Shown here one piece after another: positions 38,919 to 48,487 of a stretch of 64,000 nt of DNA (the first letter of the stretch is position 1; each line of letters opens with the position of its first letter). The DNA comes from a virus: positions 1-64,000 of the IMG/VR virus record IMGVR_UViG_3300020215_000052. The stretch is one strand, 5' to 3'. The notes beneath the pieces are model-generated. The model did no database searches, was not told the DNA's origin, and saw only the letters and a program-made list of their open reading frames with translations. The position numbers and the translations under genes were made by a program.

Positions 38919-41183
38919 ATGTTCATCAACGGGAAGGCTGGAACCAAGTCCAGGACTCTGGACGCAAACATCAAGATCCTCGTCGCCTCCCACGTCGTTC
39001 AGGTTCTGGACCCGGGTGGGGCCAGCCGCAACGCTGACATTCAGCACTATAGGGCGGGCTACGGCTATCTGTTTTACAACAGCGCGGATGCGGATGGGGA
39101 GAACCTCGTTATCCGCAACCGGGCCGGCGGCACGATAGCCACGGTGAATCGGGGGGAATTCGCCATCGTAGCGGCGAACGGGAGTGCTTGGACACTCGTG
39201 GCCTCTGGGTCCGCCGACCGGGCCACCATGACGGTACTCACCGTCACGACGTCCATCACCCTTGAGGACGACGTGGAGCTCTACGTCGGCACCAGCCTCG
39301 ACCACCTGATCAGCTACATCTCCGCGTCCAACCGCACTGACTTCGTGGGCCTCGACATATCGGCCGGGGGCGCTACGGCGGCCACGGCCGCCCTCAGGCT
39401 TGACACCGGCAACCGCACCAAGACCGACACCAACGCGGGGGTCCCCGGGTCGGGGGCGATCGCGATCGAAACCGGGACCACCTCGGTGTCCGCGGCGGCG
39501 ACTGGAGGGGCCTCCGGCGCCCTCACCCTGGCCTCGGGTACCACGGACGTCACGGCGGCAGGCACGGGCGGAGCCTCGGGCGCGGCATCTCTCAAGAGCG
39601 GCAACACCGACAGCAACCACGCTTCGGGAACGGGCGGGGCAACCGGCGCCGTGACGGTGGGGAGCGGTAACGCCGCGGCGACTTCCGGTACTTCGGGGGC
39701 GTCGGGCTCCCTGACCCTGAGCACGGGGACTTCGGTGTCGAGCACGTCCGGCAACGTCTCCGTCCAGACGGGGAACGTGACCGGCGGCAGCGGGAACTCG
39801 GGGTCAATCATCCTCTTGCCCGGCACCAGCTCCGGCGGCAGCCGCGGCACCGTGCAGCTGGATGCTGACGATGTGGCGCTGTCCGTGGGAGACGACGCAG
39901 ACGGACTCCTCGACTACACGAACGGCTCGCACCTGGTCCGCCTGCGCTCCGCTGCGGTGACGGGAGGCGGCGCCGGGGCTGCGTCGGCCGCTCTCACGGT
40001 GACGTCAGGGGCGCGGACGAAGAACGACACCAACGCCGGGGTGCCCACCAGCGGCGCCATCACCCTGGCGTCGGGAGCAACCGATGTCACGGCCGCTGCG
40101 ACCGGCGGCTCTTCGGGGGCCCTCACCGTCCAGTCGGGTGCCACCGACTCGAACCACGCGGGTGGGACCGGAGGGGCATCCGGGGCCGTCACGGTCCAGT
40201 CGGGGAACGCCAGCTCCACCCTGGGGACCTCCGGGGCCTCCGGGAGCGTGACGATCAAGAGCGGCAACAGCGACGACGGCAACAGCGGCAACGTGGTCCT
40301 GGAGACGGGCTCGGCCGGGGGCACGAAGGGCATCATTGATATCAACGCCGCCATCGATAACGACGTCGCGCTGAGTGCCGCGGGGTCCGCGGCCGACATC
40401 GCCTTGACCTTCAACCATGCCACGGGCGTCGGCGTCGGGCTCTCGGTCTCTGCGGCCCAGGTCACCACCAACCGGACCGCAGGGACACTCTCTGCCATCA
40501 AGGGATCGATCACCTCGCTCTCCGGCGACACGGCGGGCGTGGACTACTACGCATTCGAAGCCGCCGTGACTGTTGGCGCCGCCGGGGCCGACCACTTCGT
40601 TTTGAAGCAGGGCGCCGGGTTTGACCAGACCCTCGACGCGAGTGCTGCGGCCACTACCGAAGCCGGGGTGGTGGTCGGGGCAGCCCTGGCTGACGCCTGG
40701 CACTGGAAGACCTCTGCGGTGACCTATGTCGTCCTCCGCACCACGACTGCGACTCCGGGGATCGATGAGACATTCACGCTGACCGCCACAGGAGATGCAC
40801 ACAACATCGCGGCCACGGTCAACAGCGCCACGGGGGTCGTCCAGGCCCTGGACGTCAGCATCACCACGGCCACAACCAATCACACCTCCGGGAACATCTC
40901 GGCCGTCAGGGCAGCAGTGACGAGCCTCGCCGGTGACACTGGGGGCGTCTTCGCGTGCGTTGAGCTCGCGAGCACGGATGGTGGTGGTACGACGCCGACG
41001 CACGCTGGGTTCCTGTGCGCATCGCCGCTGGATGCCCTGCTCTACGTGGACGCGAGCGGCAGCGGCAGCGTCGTCGTCGGCGCAATGACGGCGAAGAATC
41101 CGGAGAGCGACACCGAGGCAGGCTACTTCTCTATCCGGGTCGGTGCGACCCGGTACGAGGTACCCATGTACGCCGTGGCCTGA
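38919..41183 (+). CDS. Gly/Ser/Thr-rich repeat structural protein
   Basis: 754 residues from ATG 38919 (GGGAGG 10 nt upstream; an in-frame ATG pair at 38886 is possible). After a beta-rich head (residues 1-150) come two related blocks, each with DTNAGVP.SGAI, TDVTAA.TGG.SGAL, TDSNHA.GTGGA.GAV, then SGNV.... A second duplicated unit follows: FNHATGV..LSVS...TSLSGDT and VNSATGV..LDVS...TSLAGDT. The pattern predicts a beta-solenoid or fibre. It lies between head genes and completion proteins, so a head fibre or decoration protein is likely; a tail fibre is possible. Confidence 0.6.
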   Translation: MFINGKAGTKSRTLDANIKILVASHVVQVLDPGGASRNADIQHYRAGYGYLFYNSADADGENLVIRNRAGGTIATVNRGEFAIVAANGSAWTLVASGSADRATMTVLTVTTSITLEDDVELYVGTSLDHLISYISASNRTDFVGLDISAGGATAATAALRLDTGNRTKTDTNAGVPGSGAIAIETGTTSVSAAATGGASGALTLASGTTDVTAAGTGGASGAASLKSGNTDSNHASGTGGATGAVTVGSGNAAATSGTSGASGSLTLSTGTSVSSTSGNVSVQTGNVTGGSGNSGSIILLPGTSSGGSRGTVQLDADDVALSVGDDADGLLDYTNGSHLVRLRSAAVTGGGAGAASAALTVTSGARTKNDTNAGVPTSGAITLASGATDVTAAATGGSSGALTVQSGATDSNHAGGTGGASGAVTVQSGNASSTLGTSGASGSVTIKSGNSDDGNSGNVVLETGSAGGTKGIIDINAAIDNDVALSAAGSAADIALTFNHATGVGVGLSVSAAQVTTNRTAGTLSAIKGSITSLSGDTAGVDYYAFEAAVTVGAAGADHFVLKQGAGFDQTLDASAAATTEAGVVVGAALADAWHWKTSAVTYVVLRTTTATPGIDETFTLTATGDAHNIAATVNSATGVVQALDVSITTATTNHTSGNISAVRAAVTSLAGDTGGVFACVELASTDGGGTTPTHAGFLCASPLDALLYVDASGSGSVVVGAMTAKNPESDTEAGYFSIRVGATRYEVPMYAVA

Positions 41184-41208
41184 TGCGGTCACACCGATGG
41201 AGCCGCCC

Positions 41209-41535
41209 ATGAAGTTCTTGAGACTCAAAGAAGTGGAGATCCCCGCTGGGGTCGTCTCCGGCAAAGCGATAGGGAACATCTCTACGGCGGACCTGGTCCG
41301 CACTTGCGTCAACGACACCCCACAGGGCGGCCTGAAGGTGGAGGATCTGCGGTCCCGGATCCGCGTTCTCGATGCCCTGGACCGGTCCGTGGGGTGCCTT
41401 TCCCTGGAGGACGCGGACGCCAAGACCCTTCAGTCCTGCGTTGCGGGCATGCGCTGGACGGCCGTATCGCGGGAGATAGTCACCTTCTGCGACGCAGTGG
41501 CAAATCTGGCTGACGAACCGCCGACCACCCGGTAG
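41209..41535 (+). CDS. Small hypothetical virion-operon protein
   Basis: 108 residues. ATG 41209 follows GGAGCCG; ATG 41197 is an alternative. Contains KEVEIPAGVVSGKAIGNIS, LRSRIRVLDALDRSVGCLSL. No motif recognised. Packed between the repeat protein and the next structural gene. Confidence 0.55.
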   Translation: MKFLRLKEVEIPAGVVSGKAIGNISTADLVRTCVNDTPQGGLKVEDLRSRIRVLDALDRSVGCLSLEDADAKTLQSCVAGMRWTAVSREIVTFCDAVANLADEPPTTR

Positions 41536-41545
41536 GAGCGGACCG

Positions 41546-41932
41546 ATGGCCTACGAGGCAACCGTCACCCAGACCTACCGCGGCCTCCAGGGAGGGCGAC
41601 GGGTCTACGTCTATACGGTTACGGAGACCGACTGCGCGGGCACATCAGAGTACAGCATGACCGTCCCGAAGCAGGGCCGCGTGGTCTCCTGCAAGGCCAC
41701 CAAGACGGCGGGGGACGGGGCGACGATCGCCCCTACCTTCGGTCCTGCGACAGGAGTGGCGGCCAACACCCAGGCGCGCACCCACGCCTACTCGGCATCG
41801 GCACACGTCAACGACCGAACGGCCATCCCCTACGTCGCGACGGCGGGCCTCCTGTACGTTCGATCCACTCCCGCCAGCGGGTCAAACAACGCCGTGACCA
41901 CCGAATGGGTCGTCGTTGACGGGGTGGTGTGA
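41546..41932 (+). CDS. Putative structural protein
   Basis: 128 residues, GGAGCGG before the ATG. Beta-rich (VTQTYRGLQGGRRVYVYTVT, GRVVSCKATKTAGDG, ATAGLLYVRSTPASGSNN), like small decoration or neck proteins. Stop overlaps the next ATG by one base. Confidence 0.55.
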   Translation: MAYEATVTQTYRGLQGGRRVYVYTVTETDCAGTSEYSMTVPKQGRVVSCKATKTAGDGATIAPTFGPATGVAANTQARTHAYSASAHVNDRTAIPYVATAGLLYVRSTPASGSNNAVTTEWVVVDGVV

Positions 41933-42702
41933 TGGCCCTCGTGGCCGTCTACGCACTGGACGTAGCCCGGCCGCGGGAAATCGTCCGGGGCGAGGCCACC
42001 ACGGTGGACCTCTACGTGGAGGTGGACGGGGCAGCTCCGAGCACGCTGGCGAGTGCCACGCTGCACGTCTACCGTGGCCAGACTCTGATAGAGCAGCCGG
42101 CGGTCACGATCACCGGGGCCAAGATGACGGCGACGGTCGCCGGTTCCTCCACGAGCGACCGAAGCATCGGGGAGCGCGTTGGCCTCAGCTGGAAGTTCAG
42201 CGCCAACGGCCAGGTCTGGCGCGAGCAGGAGAACGCAGTCGTCACCGACATGAGGGCGCCCTGCCCCCTCCGGATCCAGGAGATCAAGGACGAGTACCAG
42301 GAGTTCGCGGACGCCAACAACATCCCCTCCGGGAACACGAACATCGCTTACATCGTGGCTCGGGAATGGGAGGAAACCCGCATTCTACTGGACGCTGCGG
42401 CGCCCGGCCGGCTCCACGCGATGCTCCGGGAGGTTCACAGGATCAAGCCGTACCTGCGGGAGCGGTGCTGCGCCCGGTACGCCAAGCTTCTGGCTGCGAG
42501 TGTCGGCAGCGCTGATTTCCTCACCCTGTCCCGAGACCACGAGACGCGGGCCGCGGAGCTCTGGATCGGTCTGCGTCCTTGGTTCCGGGAGGTGAGCAAC
42601 GTGGCCCACCCGGAGCAGCCCAGCGGCCAGACGTTGCCCGCGAGCCCCGGAATCTGGCTCGGGGACGTGGGCGGCGGGGACGGAGCCCCCGGGGGCATTT
42701 GA
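41932..42702 (+). CDS. Putative head-tail connector region protein
   Basis: 256 residues. The N-terminal 110 are an Ig-like beta domain (EIVRGEATTVDLYVEVDGAA, ATLHVYRGQTLIEQPAVTIT). Then comes a helical part (QEIKDEYQEFADANNI, LREVHRIKPYLRERCC). Helical adaptor-like C-terminus and position suggest a connector/adaptor protein. Not recognised by family. Confidence 0.5.
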   Translation: MALVAVYALDVARPREIVRGEATTVDLYVEVDGAAPSTLASATLHVYRGQTLIEQPAVTITGAKMTATVAGSSTSDRSIGERVGLSWKFSANGQVWREQENAVVTDMRAPCPLRIQEIKDEYQEFADANNIPSGNTNIAYIVAREWEETRILLDAAAPGRLHAMLREVHRIKPYLRERCCARYAKLLAASVGSADFLTLSRDHETRAAELWIGLRPWFREVSNVAHPEQPSGQTLPASPGIWLGDVGGGDGAPGGI

Positions 42703-42781
42703 GTCGGCGGTGGTCCGCTCGGCGCCACGGCGCCCGTCTCTTCGCGGACCGGCCGCCCTTCTGACGTAGGAGGAGTGACGA

Positions 42782-43231
42782 GTGGCCTTCGCGGACATCA
42801 AGCGCAGCGACGTCCGCGCCAGAGTTACGTCGGCCCTTGCGACCGTAGATGGACTCCGCCCAAACTCCCGGGCCACGGATCATGACCGGGGCGGCGGCGT
42901 TCAGATGGATGGGAGTTGGACAGCCCAACTCCGCTGGGTGCCCCAGGGGCAGTTGACGGGCACCGGGAGCAATGGGGCCCACGCGTCGGTGGGCTCGTGG
43001 GTAGTTGAGATCGCGATCCGGGTCAAGGCAGACGCCGACGGGGACAGCGCTCAGACCACCCTGGATGCGCTGTATGACGCGGCCTGGAAGGCGATGTGGA
43101 CCACAGCGCCTTCGCAGAACCTGGAGGAGTGGTACGGGGAGGCCGACGCAGACATGCGGCGAATAAACGACAACCGCTTTTTGGAACAGATTATGACCTT
43201 CCGGGTGGTCGTCACCCGCAGGCACTCGTGA
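42782..43231 (+). CDS. Putative tail completion or terminator protein
   Basis: 149 residues; GTG start behind AGGAGGAG. DIKRSDVRARVTSALATVDG at the start, then beta strands ending LEQIMTFRVVVTRRH. This layout matches small tail-terminator proteins that sit just before the major tail protein. Inference from layout and position. Confidence 0.5.
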   Translation: MAFADIKRSDVRARVTSALATVDGLRPNSRATDHDRGGGVQMDGSWTAQLRWVPQGQLTGTGSNGAHASVGSWVVEIAIRVKADADGDSAQTTLDALYDAAWKAMWTTAPSQNLEEWYGEADADMRRINDNRFLEQIMTFRVVVTRRHS

Positions 43232-43238
43232 GGCGTAC

Positions 43239-43529
43239 ATGAGTCAGAAGCAAGAGACTCCCAGGACGATGGCCGAAATGACCCTGGAGGAGCACATGGC
43301 TGAGCTTCAGAGGCTCAAGCCCGCCTCCGACCGGTGGCCTGCCGATGTGCGCAGGCTCGGCACTGACATGCTGCGAAGGGAGCTTGCCAAGGTGCCAGCG
43401 GCTGCCTTCAAGGACATCCGCAAGCGGCTCGCGGACTTCGGAGCCAACAACACGATCCGGCTCAGCGCGGAGGAGATGCGGGATCTCTTCGCGGCGACGA
43501 GGCCCGCTCAGCCCGCCCGGAAGGAGTAG
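43239..43529 (+). CDS. Small helical hypothetical protein
   Basis: 96 residues, ATG 43239. Mostly helical (LEEHMAELQRLKPASDRW, MLRRELAKVPAAAFKDIRKR). It may help tail assembly. Only position supports any role. Confidence 0.5.
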   Translation: MSQKQETPRTMAEMTLEEHMAELQRLKPASDRWPADVRRLGTDMLRRELAKVPAAAFKDIRKRLADFGANNTIRLSAEEMRDLFAATRPAQPARKE

Positions 43530-43532
43530 GTC

Positions 43533-44084
43533 ATGGCCCAGAACGATAGGTTGCTGCCCTCGCAGACCCTCAAGATCCAGTTCCGGGACGGCACCGGAAC
43601 GCCGCTGACCTACGAGTGTACGGTGGCCGCCCTTCACAGCGAGAACTGGCAGCCCCTTCTCCCCCGCGGCTTCACGCCGGTACTGGGCAAGAGCGGGGGC
43701 GCCGCCCGAATCCACGGTATCAACGCTGAGGGAATTACGGGGCCGGCCCCGATCAAGCTCAAGGTAAAGCTCCTTGACCCGACCAATACCGCCGACGTCA
43801 CGCTCAGGGCGATCCTCGACTCACTCACCCTTGGTGCCGCCCAGGGTGGCCTGAGCTCCGCCACCTGGGTGAGCACGAATCCACTCCCCGACACCACACA
43901 GTTTATGGTCGATTTCCGGCTGATCTGGTTGAACGTCGCTTCCACGACGGACTGGGTACAGGACCTGGGAGCGATCTACCTCCCCGAGGGATACCAGATT
44001 CAGGCCGCTGAAGGCGGTGCAGAGATCGACCTCTCAATCATGCATGTCGAGGACGTGGCCTATTCCACCACGACCACGGCCTGA
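43533..44084 (+). CDS. Major tail protein
   Basis: 183 residues with AAGGAG before the ATG. Beta-rich, acidic, without Cys pairs (LPSQTLKIQFRDGTGTPLTYECTV is shortened here to its start). The centre GPAPIKLKVKLLDPTN and the end LPEGYQIQAAEGGAEI resemble tube-forming proteins. It precedes the chaperone pair and tape measure, as the major tail protein does in siphoviruses. Confidence 0.6.
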   Translation: MAQNDRLLPSQTLKIQFRDGTGTPLTYECTVAALHSENWQPLLPRGFTPVLGKSGGAARIHGINAEGITGPAPIKLKVKLLDPTNTADVTLRAILDSLTLGAAQGGLSSATWVSTNPLPDTTQFMVDFRLIWLNVASTTDWVQDLGAIYLPEGYQIQAAEGGAEIDLSIMHVEDVAYSTTTTA

Positions 44085-44111
44085 TCCCAGCGACGCGAAG
44101 GAGAGACAGCG

Positions 44112-44477
44112 ATGCGCTTGCGAGAGACACCCAGGACGGCAGGACGAAGCATCCCCGTCAAGATCGCCGAGGGGTTCACGATCCACATGCAGCCGATCCT
44201 CCCATACGAGGCCAAGAGGATGGACGAAGCCGTGAAGGTGGACGCTCCGGAGGGGGAGACTGGAGATGAACTCTCCCTGTGCGCCCTCTTCGCCCGCCGT
44301 TGTCTTTCCTGCGACTTCGATGCCGTTCCCCCTGCTACGTTCGCAACTCCGGGCTGGCATGCCTACGCTCTCGCTCTCCACGCGGAGATGTCCGAGGCGG
44401 CCCTGCTCAACCTGGCCGAGGTGGGCCGGGCCATCACGCAGGCGATCGGGCTGGACTCGGGCCCTTTGGGGCTCTGA
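44112..44477 (+). CDS. Tail assembly chaperone (G-type)
   Basis: 121 residues, AAGGAG upstream. Short mixed sequence: SIPVKIAEGFTIHMQPILPY, then helical EAALLNLAEVGRAITQAIG. It ends just after a slippery site at 44459-44465. Its position between major tail protein and tape measure, together with the frameshift, matches lambda G. Confidence 0.7.
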   Translation: MRLRETPRTAGRSIPVKIAEGFTIHMQPILPYEAKRMDEAVKVDAPEGETGDELSLCALFARRCLSCDFDAVPPATFATPGWHAYALALHAEMSEAALLNLAEVGRAITQAIGLDSGPLGL

Positions 44478-44791
44478 GCCACCTTGATGCGGCCAGGGAG
44501 GCGCTGAAGGATCCCCTGACGATGGCCGCCGTCGAGTTGGCTCTGGTGACCGGCCACGACCCCCATTGGTTCTTTTCCCTCTCTGGATGGGAAGCCGCCC
44601 TGGCACTGGCATGCGCCGAGCAGGGTGGGATGCCTGTTACGGTCCGGGCGCTTACCGCGCTCGGAGCGGTTGCAGCAGCGGCTCCGGACAACGAACCGGG
44701 GCCGTTGACCACCGAGCGTCTACAGGATTTGTTGTCCAGGCCTGGGAGGTGGTCGGTCGTGTCCACGCCGGAGGGACTGCGCCTTGTCTGA
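44112..44791 (+). CDS. Frameshifted tail assembly chaperone (GT-type)
   Basis: The -1 frame after 44465 runs to 44791 without its own good start codon near the junction and carries HLDAAREALKDPLTMAAVEL, ALVTGHDPHWFFSLSGWEAA, TERLQDLLSRPG. Joined to the G part it gives about 226 residues, like lambda GT. It chaperones the tape measure during tail assembly in a fixed ratio with the short form. Confidence 0.65.
44459..44465 (+). other. Programmed -1 frameshift site
   Basis: G-GGC-CCT in the zero frame, an X-XXY-YYZ heptamer, followed 9 nt later by the zero-frame TGA. A -1 shift continues as FGALSHLDAAREALKDP into the next open frame. Confidence 0.7.
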
Positions 44792-45236
44792 CGCCGACAC
44801 ATCCCTTGCAGTAGCCGCCTGGCTTCGCGCATATGCATCCTCGCTCAGGGGTGCGGCGGTGGAGTCACTCCCCATCGCAGCCTCCGCCTACGTGGCTCAA
44901 CTCCGTCGCGATGCCCCCTCCCCAACCAGGGGCAACCCTTACAGTACGGGCCTTACGCAGGCCAGATACACCTTCCGAATCGTGGGCGGCCAGGCCCTCA
45001 TCACGAACCACCGCGGCTCTGCCGAGGGGAGGCGAGGCCAGGGGTACGGGGAGGAGGTGGCAGATCTCATCGACAGGGGCAGCACCAGCAAGGGTCCCGG
45101 AACAGCCCGCGCCTTCCGGCGCCGTCGAATTGGCGATGCTTATCACCTGGCCGCGTGGCGTCACGTGCGGCCCGAACTCAGGAAACAGTACCTGAGCGCG
45201 GTCCTCAACTCCGCCCGCGGGAGGCTCCATGGCTGA
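44784..45236 (+). CDS. Hypothetical tail-operon protein
   Basis: 150 residues. TTG 44784 lies 10 nt behind GGAGGGA and overlaps the previous frame by 8 nt. Contains SAYVAQLRRDAPSPTRGNPY, FRIVGGQALITNHRGSAEG, LRKQYLSAVLNSARG. The pattern with an N-terminal helix and G-x-x-x-N-T/H turns resembles HK97 gp10-like tail completion proteins. Tentative. Confidence 0.55.
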   Translation: MSDADTSLAVAAWLRAYASSLRGAAVESLPIAASAYVAQLRRDAPSPTRGNPYSTGLTQARYTFRIVGGQALITNHRGSAEGRRGQGYGEEVADLIDRGSTSKGPGTARAFRRRRIGDAYHLAAWRHVRPELRKQYLSAVLNSARGRLHG

Positions 45237-48186
45237 GGTCCTGCAAATCCCCCTGGAGGCTTACGACCCAGAGCGCCTGGCCAGGTCGTTCGCCGCACTT
45301 CACGGCGACCTGGTCCAGGGGGTATCCCGTTCGGTGAAGGCCGCCTCGGAGGCCGGAGCCAGGGTAGTGGTAGAAAGCCAGACGCGGGCAGCCAGGGCAG
45401 CCGCCAGGGTCCACAGTCGGGCCGCATCGGAAGTCGCTGCCGGCATCCAGGGGATCGGCAAGGCTGCCGAGAAGATGGCCACGGAGTATGTCAGGGAGCA
45501 GACAGCAGCCGCTCGCGCCGCTCGAATGGCATATCTTGCTAGTGAGCGCGACGCACTTGCAGCGTCGAAGCTTGCCGAGAAGCAGCGGGCGCAGGCGGCC
45601 AAGGCGGCAGAAAGGCAGGCCGCAGAGGTGGCCAGGACCCTCGCTTCTCGGGTAAAGGCGGCTGAGCGCGAGGAGATCAAGCGCGTCCGGATGGCTCGGC
45701 AGGCGGCAGACGACGTAGCCAAGGCCTTTGTCGCTGGGAAGCGACAGGAGGCCGCTGCACTCAAGGAGCGCATCCGCGAGGAGGCAGCAGCTGCGCGCGC
45801 CGCCCGCAGCGCCTACCTCACCAGCATCAGCACTGCGGACCGTCTCCGCGTCAAGCAGCAGGAGGTGAACACCGCATACCGCCAGGGACTGCTGACCTTG
45901 GAGCAGTACGGACGGGCATCCAGGTCCGTGCATGCCCGGATCGCCAGAGCTGAAGGCCGCGGGGGCCTCGTCGGAGTGTTGGACGGGCTCGCGACGAACC
46001 TGCAGAAACTCCCCGGCACGGCGGGAGTGGCCGGCGGAGCCCTTTCCTCTCTGACCGCCAGCGTGACGGCGCTGGGAACTCCTATGACCGCGGTCGCGGC
46101 TTCCGTTGCCGTAGCCGGCGCGGGGCTCTTCAAGCTCGCCACCGGAGCCGCCGCCTCGATCAACGCCGTCCGCCAGGCGGCTCTTGCCAGCGGTTTCAAT
46201 GCCACCGAACTCTCCCGCCTCCAGGTCGTGGCTGCCCGGACTGGGTTCCAGCTGATAGAGCTGGCAGATGCCAACCTCAACCTCGCGGAGAAGATGAAGA
46301 ATTCACCCCAGGTGATCCAAGACCTGGGGATCCGCGTGCGCGAGGTAACGGATGGCAGCCTTCGCCCCGTCTCCGCGGTGTTCCTGGAGGTGGCCGACCA
46401 CATCTCTACGATGTCAAATGAAACAGAGCAGTTGGCCGCAGCCGGCGCGCTCTTCGGCGAGGACACGGCCAAGAAGCTCCTCCCCGCCCTCCGGTCGATG
46501 CCAGGCGCTTTCGCGGCAAGCGCAGCCGAGGCGGACCGGCTGAACCTCACCATGAGCTCTGAGCGCCTTGCCCAGGCCCAGGCATACCAGCGAGCGATCA
46601 CCGACCTGGGGCTGGCTCTGGAGGGACTCAAGCTTTCGACAGTCGGGCTCCTTGGCCCCCTGACGACCTTTGCGGAATCCATCAACCCGAGCCGTAAGAA
46701 GGGGGGTGCAGAGAGCCTCCTGAGCACGCTGGCGTCGGTTCACCCGGTGCTCGGGACGTTGTCGGCGGCCTGGGGGTATGTGTCCGTGGAGGCCGGGAAG
46801 GCTGACACGGCGATGCGCAAGGCCGTGGAGGGCATTCCGGCGCTGCTGGAGGACCTGGACTCAAGGCCCCAGGGCACAGGGTCCCTCCTCTTCCGGGATA
46901 AGGGCTGGGAGAAGAAGCTGGAGGAGGAAAAGCGCAAGGGCCAGGAGGCATTCCGGGAGCTGGAAAAGTCGGTCCGCGAGTACGAGGAGACGGTTTCGGA
47001 CAAGCTCCAGAGAGCCGAGGAGGAGTTCGGCGACCTCGGCCGCTCGATCCAGGTGCCAGCGATGCAACTCACCGATGCCTTCCTCGGGGTCAACGATGTC
47101 GTCGGCGCGGCTGAGGAGGCCTTCGCGAAAGCCGCAGAGCGGGCCGCCAAGCTTGGGGCAGCGATCGCGGACGTCGGGTCCATCGCCGGCTCCGTTGGAG
47201 CCGGCGGCCTCTCTTCGGTGATCGGAGCCTTCGGTGGACTGGTGGATGCGCTCAACAGCCCAGGGGCCTCCAAGCTGAGCCAGATCAGCGCCGCCTTCAG
47301 CCTGGGGGCTGTGGCGGCGAAAGCCATCGGGGCCGTCCTCGACAGGCTGACGCAATCCCTGGTGGGGTCAAGCCTCATGGAGATCCTCTCCGGCGAGGGA
47401 CCAGCCAGGGCGCTCGACCGCGTGGTCGCCGGCCTACCGCGCCTGCTGAACGATATCCAGGCCAAGCTGCCGGGGTTCTTCGAGAAGCTCTCGGGAACCG
47501 TCATCCCGGCCATCGGAAACATCCTCGGCCAGGCGGTCCGCTTCGCGCTCCGCAACTGGGACGTGATCCTGGCCGGGCTGCTGCAGGCACTGGGAGCCAT
47601 CGTCGGGACTCTGATCGTCGAGATCGGACGGGGAATCCGGCGAGCCGCCCAGAACTTCTGGCGCGACATGCGCCACGGCGCCGACGGCCTCGGGGCGAGG
47701 CTCCTGGCCTTCGTCCCCGACTTCTTCGAAGTGGTGGTCCGGGGTCTCGTTGGGGGGCTCGCCGAGCTCCTGGCGCGGATATTCGACGCGATCGGAATGG
47801 ACAAAATCGCTGAACGGCTGCACGGCTTCGCCACCGCGATGACCGCCGGGGCCGACAACCAGGACAACTCAACGGCATCCACCGGCGAGGCAGCGGGTGG
47901 AGGCTCCGGAGCAGGAGGGCGGGGGACCGCCCGCAATGCGGCTCACCCGGTCTCTGATGCATTCCTCCCGCCGGGGCCGGCCCGGACGGTGCAGACCACC
48001 AGGGGGGATGCCGTGCTCGCGTACCAGGGGGGAGGCCCCAACGACCTCCCCTCGCTCCTGCGGGAGGTGATCCAAGCCGTGCGCGAGAACACGGACGAGG
48101 TGAGAGCGGGCAACGAGGCGATGCGAAGGGCCCTTCAGCCGGCGGGTCTCAGGACCAACATGACGCCAGTCCCACGCCTCAGGTAG
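45229..48186 (+). CDS. Tail tape measure protein
   Basis: 985 residues, ATG overlapping the previous stop. Ala-rich coiled coil over residues 20-230, a hydrophobic central part (MTAVAASVAVAGAGLFKLAT), and a TP901-like central region with MKNSPQVIQDLGIRVREV and ALFGEDTAKKLLPALRSMPG. Hydrophobic segments follow near 730-830 (VILAGLLQALGAIVGTLIVE). Length sets tail length, about 150 nm by the usual 1.5 Angstrom per residue rule. Last plus-strand tail gene. Confidence 0.9.
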   Translation: MAEVLQIPLEAYDPERLARSFAALHGDLVQGVSRSVKAASEAGARVVVESQTRAARAAARVHSRAASEVAAGIQGIGKAAEKMATEYVREQTAAARAARMAYLASERDALAASKLAEKQRAQAAKAAERQAAEVARTLASRVKAAEREEIKRVRMARQAADDVAKAFVAGKRQEAAALKERIREEAAAARAARSAYLTSISTADRLRVKQQEVNTAYRQGLLTLEQYGRASRSVHARIARAEGRGGLVGVLDGLATNLQKLPGTAGVAGGALSSLTASVTALGTPMTAVAASVAVAGAGLFKLATGAAASINAVRQAALASGFNATELSRLQVVAARTGFQLIELADANLNLAEKMKNSPQVIQDLGIRVREVTDGSLRPVSAVFLEVADHISTMSNETEQLAAAGALFGEDTAKKLLPALRSMPGAFAASAAEADRLNLTMSSERLAQAQAYQRAITDLGLALEGLKLSTVGLLGPLTTFAESINPSRKKGGAESLLSTLASVHPVLGTLSAAWGYVSVEAGKADTAMRKAVEGIPALLEDLDSRPQGTGSLLFRDKGWEKKLEEEKRKGQEAFRELEKSVREYEETVSDKLQRAEEEFGDLGRSIQVPAMQLTDAFLGVNDVVGAAEEAFAKAAERAAKLGAAIADVGSIAGSVGAGGLSSVIGAFGGLVDALNSPGASKLSQISAAFSLGAVAAKAIGAVLDRLTQSLVGSSLMEILSGEGPARALDRVVAGLPRLLNDIQAKLPGFFEKLSGTVIPAIGNILGQAVRFALRNWDVILAGLLQALGAIVGTLIVEIGRGIRRAAQNFWRDMRHGADGLGARLLAFVPDFFEVVVRGLVGGLAELLARIFDAIGMDKIAERLHGFATAMTAGADNQDNSTASTGEAAGGGSGAGGRGTARNAAHPVSDAFLPPGPARTVQTTRGDAVLAYQGGGPNDLPSLLREVIQAVRENTDEVRAGNEAMRRALQPAGLRTNMTPVPRLR

Positions 48187-48190
48187 AGGG

Positions 48191-48487
48191 CTACAACCCC
48201 CCAGATGGCAGCCTCCACCGAGGGCCGCATCTGCCCAGAAGCGAGGTGATAGCCACGGCCAGTGCGAGGACATGCGCAGGACCCACCGCGACCACAGGTT
48301 CACCCTCCCCCGCCGGAAGCAGCGTGACCGACGCCTCTCCGCCGTCGCGGCTCGCTCCGAAACAGACGTACCAGCCGCCTGTCCCCAGCATCCAGACCGC
48401 CTCAAGCAGGGACTCGGCAGAGCCGGGCCCACCAGCCTCCAACAGCGCCACCAACTCTTGCAACCGCGCCTCGTCCCGGTCCCTCAC
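48191..48487 (-). CDS. Small hypothetical protein in tail-tip operon
   Basis: 98 residues, GTG 48487 with GGGAGGT upstream. Contains LLEAVWMLGTGGWYVCFGAS, GEASVTLLPAGEGEPVVAVG, AHVLALAVAITSLLG. Last gene of the leftward tail operon, meeting the tape measure gene tail to tail with 4 bp between. Function unknown. Confidence 0.6.
   Translation of the reverse strand: MRDRDEARLQELVALLEAGGPGSAESLLEAVWMLGTGGWYVCFGASRDGGEASVTLLPAGEGEPVVAVGPAHVLALAVAITSLLGRCGPRWRLPSGGL

Noticed and set aside
40005-41423. 472-codon minus-strand frame
   Set aside because: Shadow of the Gly/Ser/Thr repeat gene, inherits its repetitiveness.
46740-47936. 398-codon minus-strand frame
   Set aside because: Shadow of the tape measure gene; Ser/Arg/Pro-rich, no family features.
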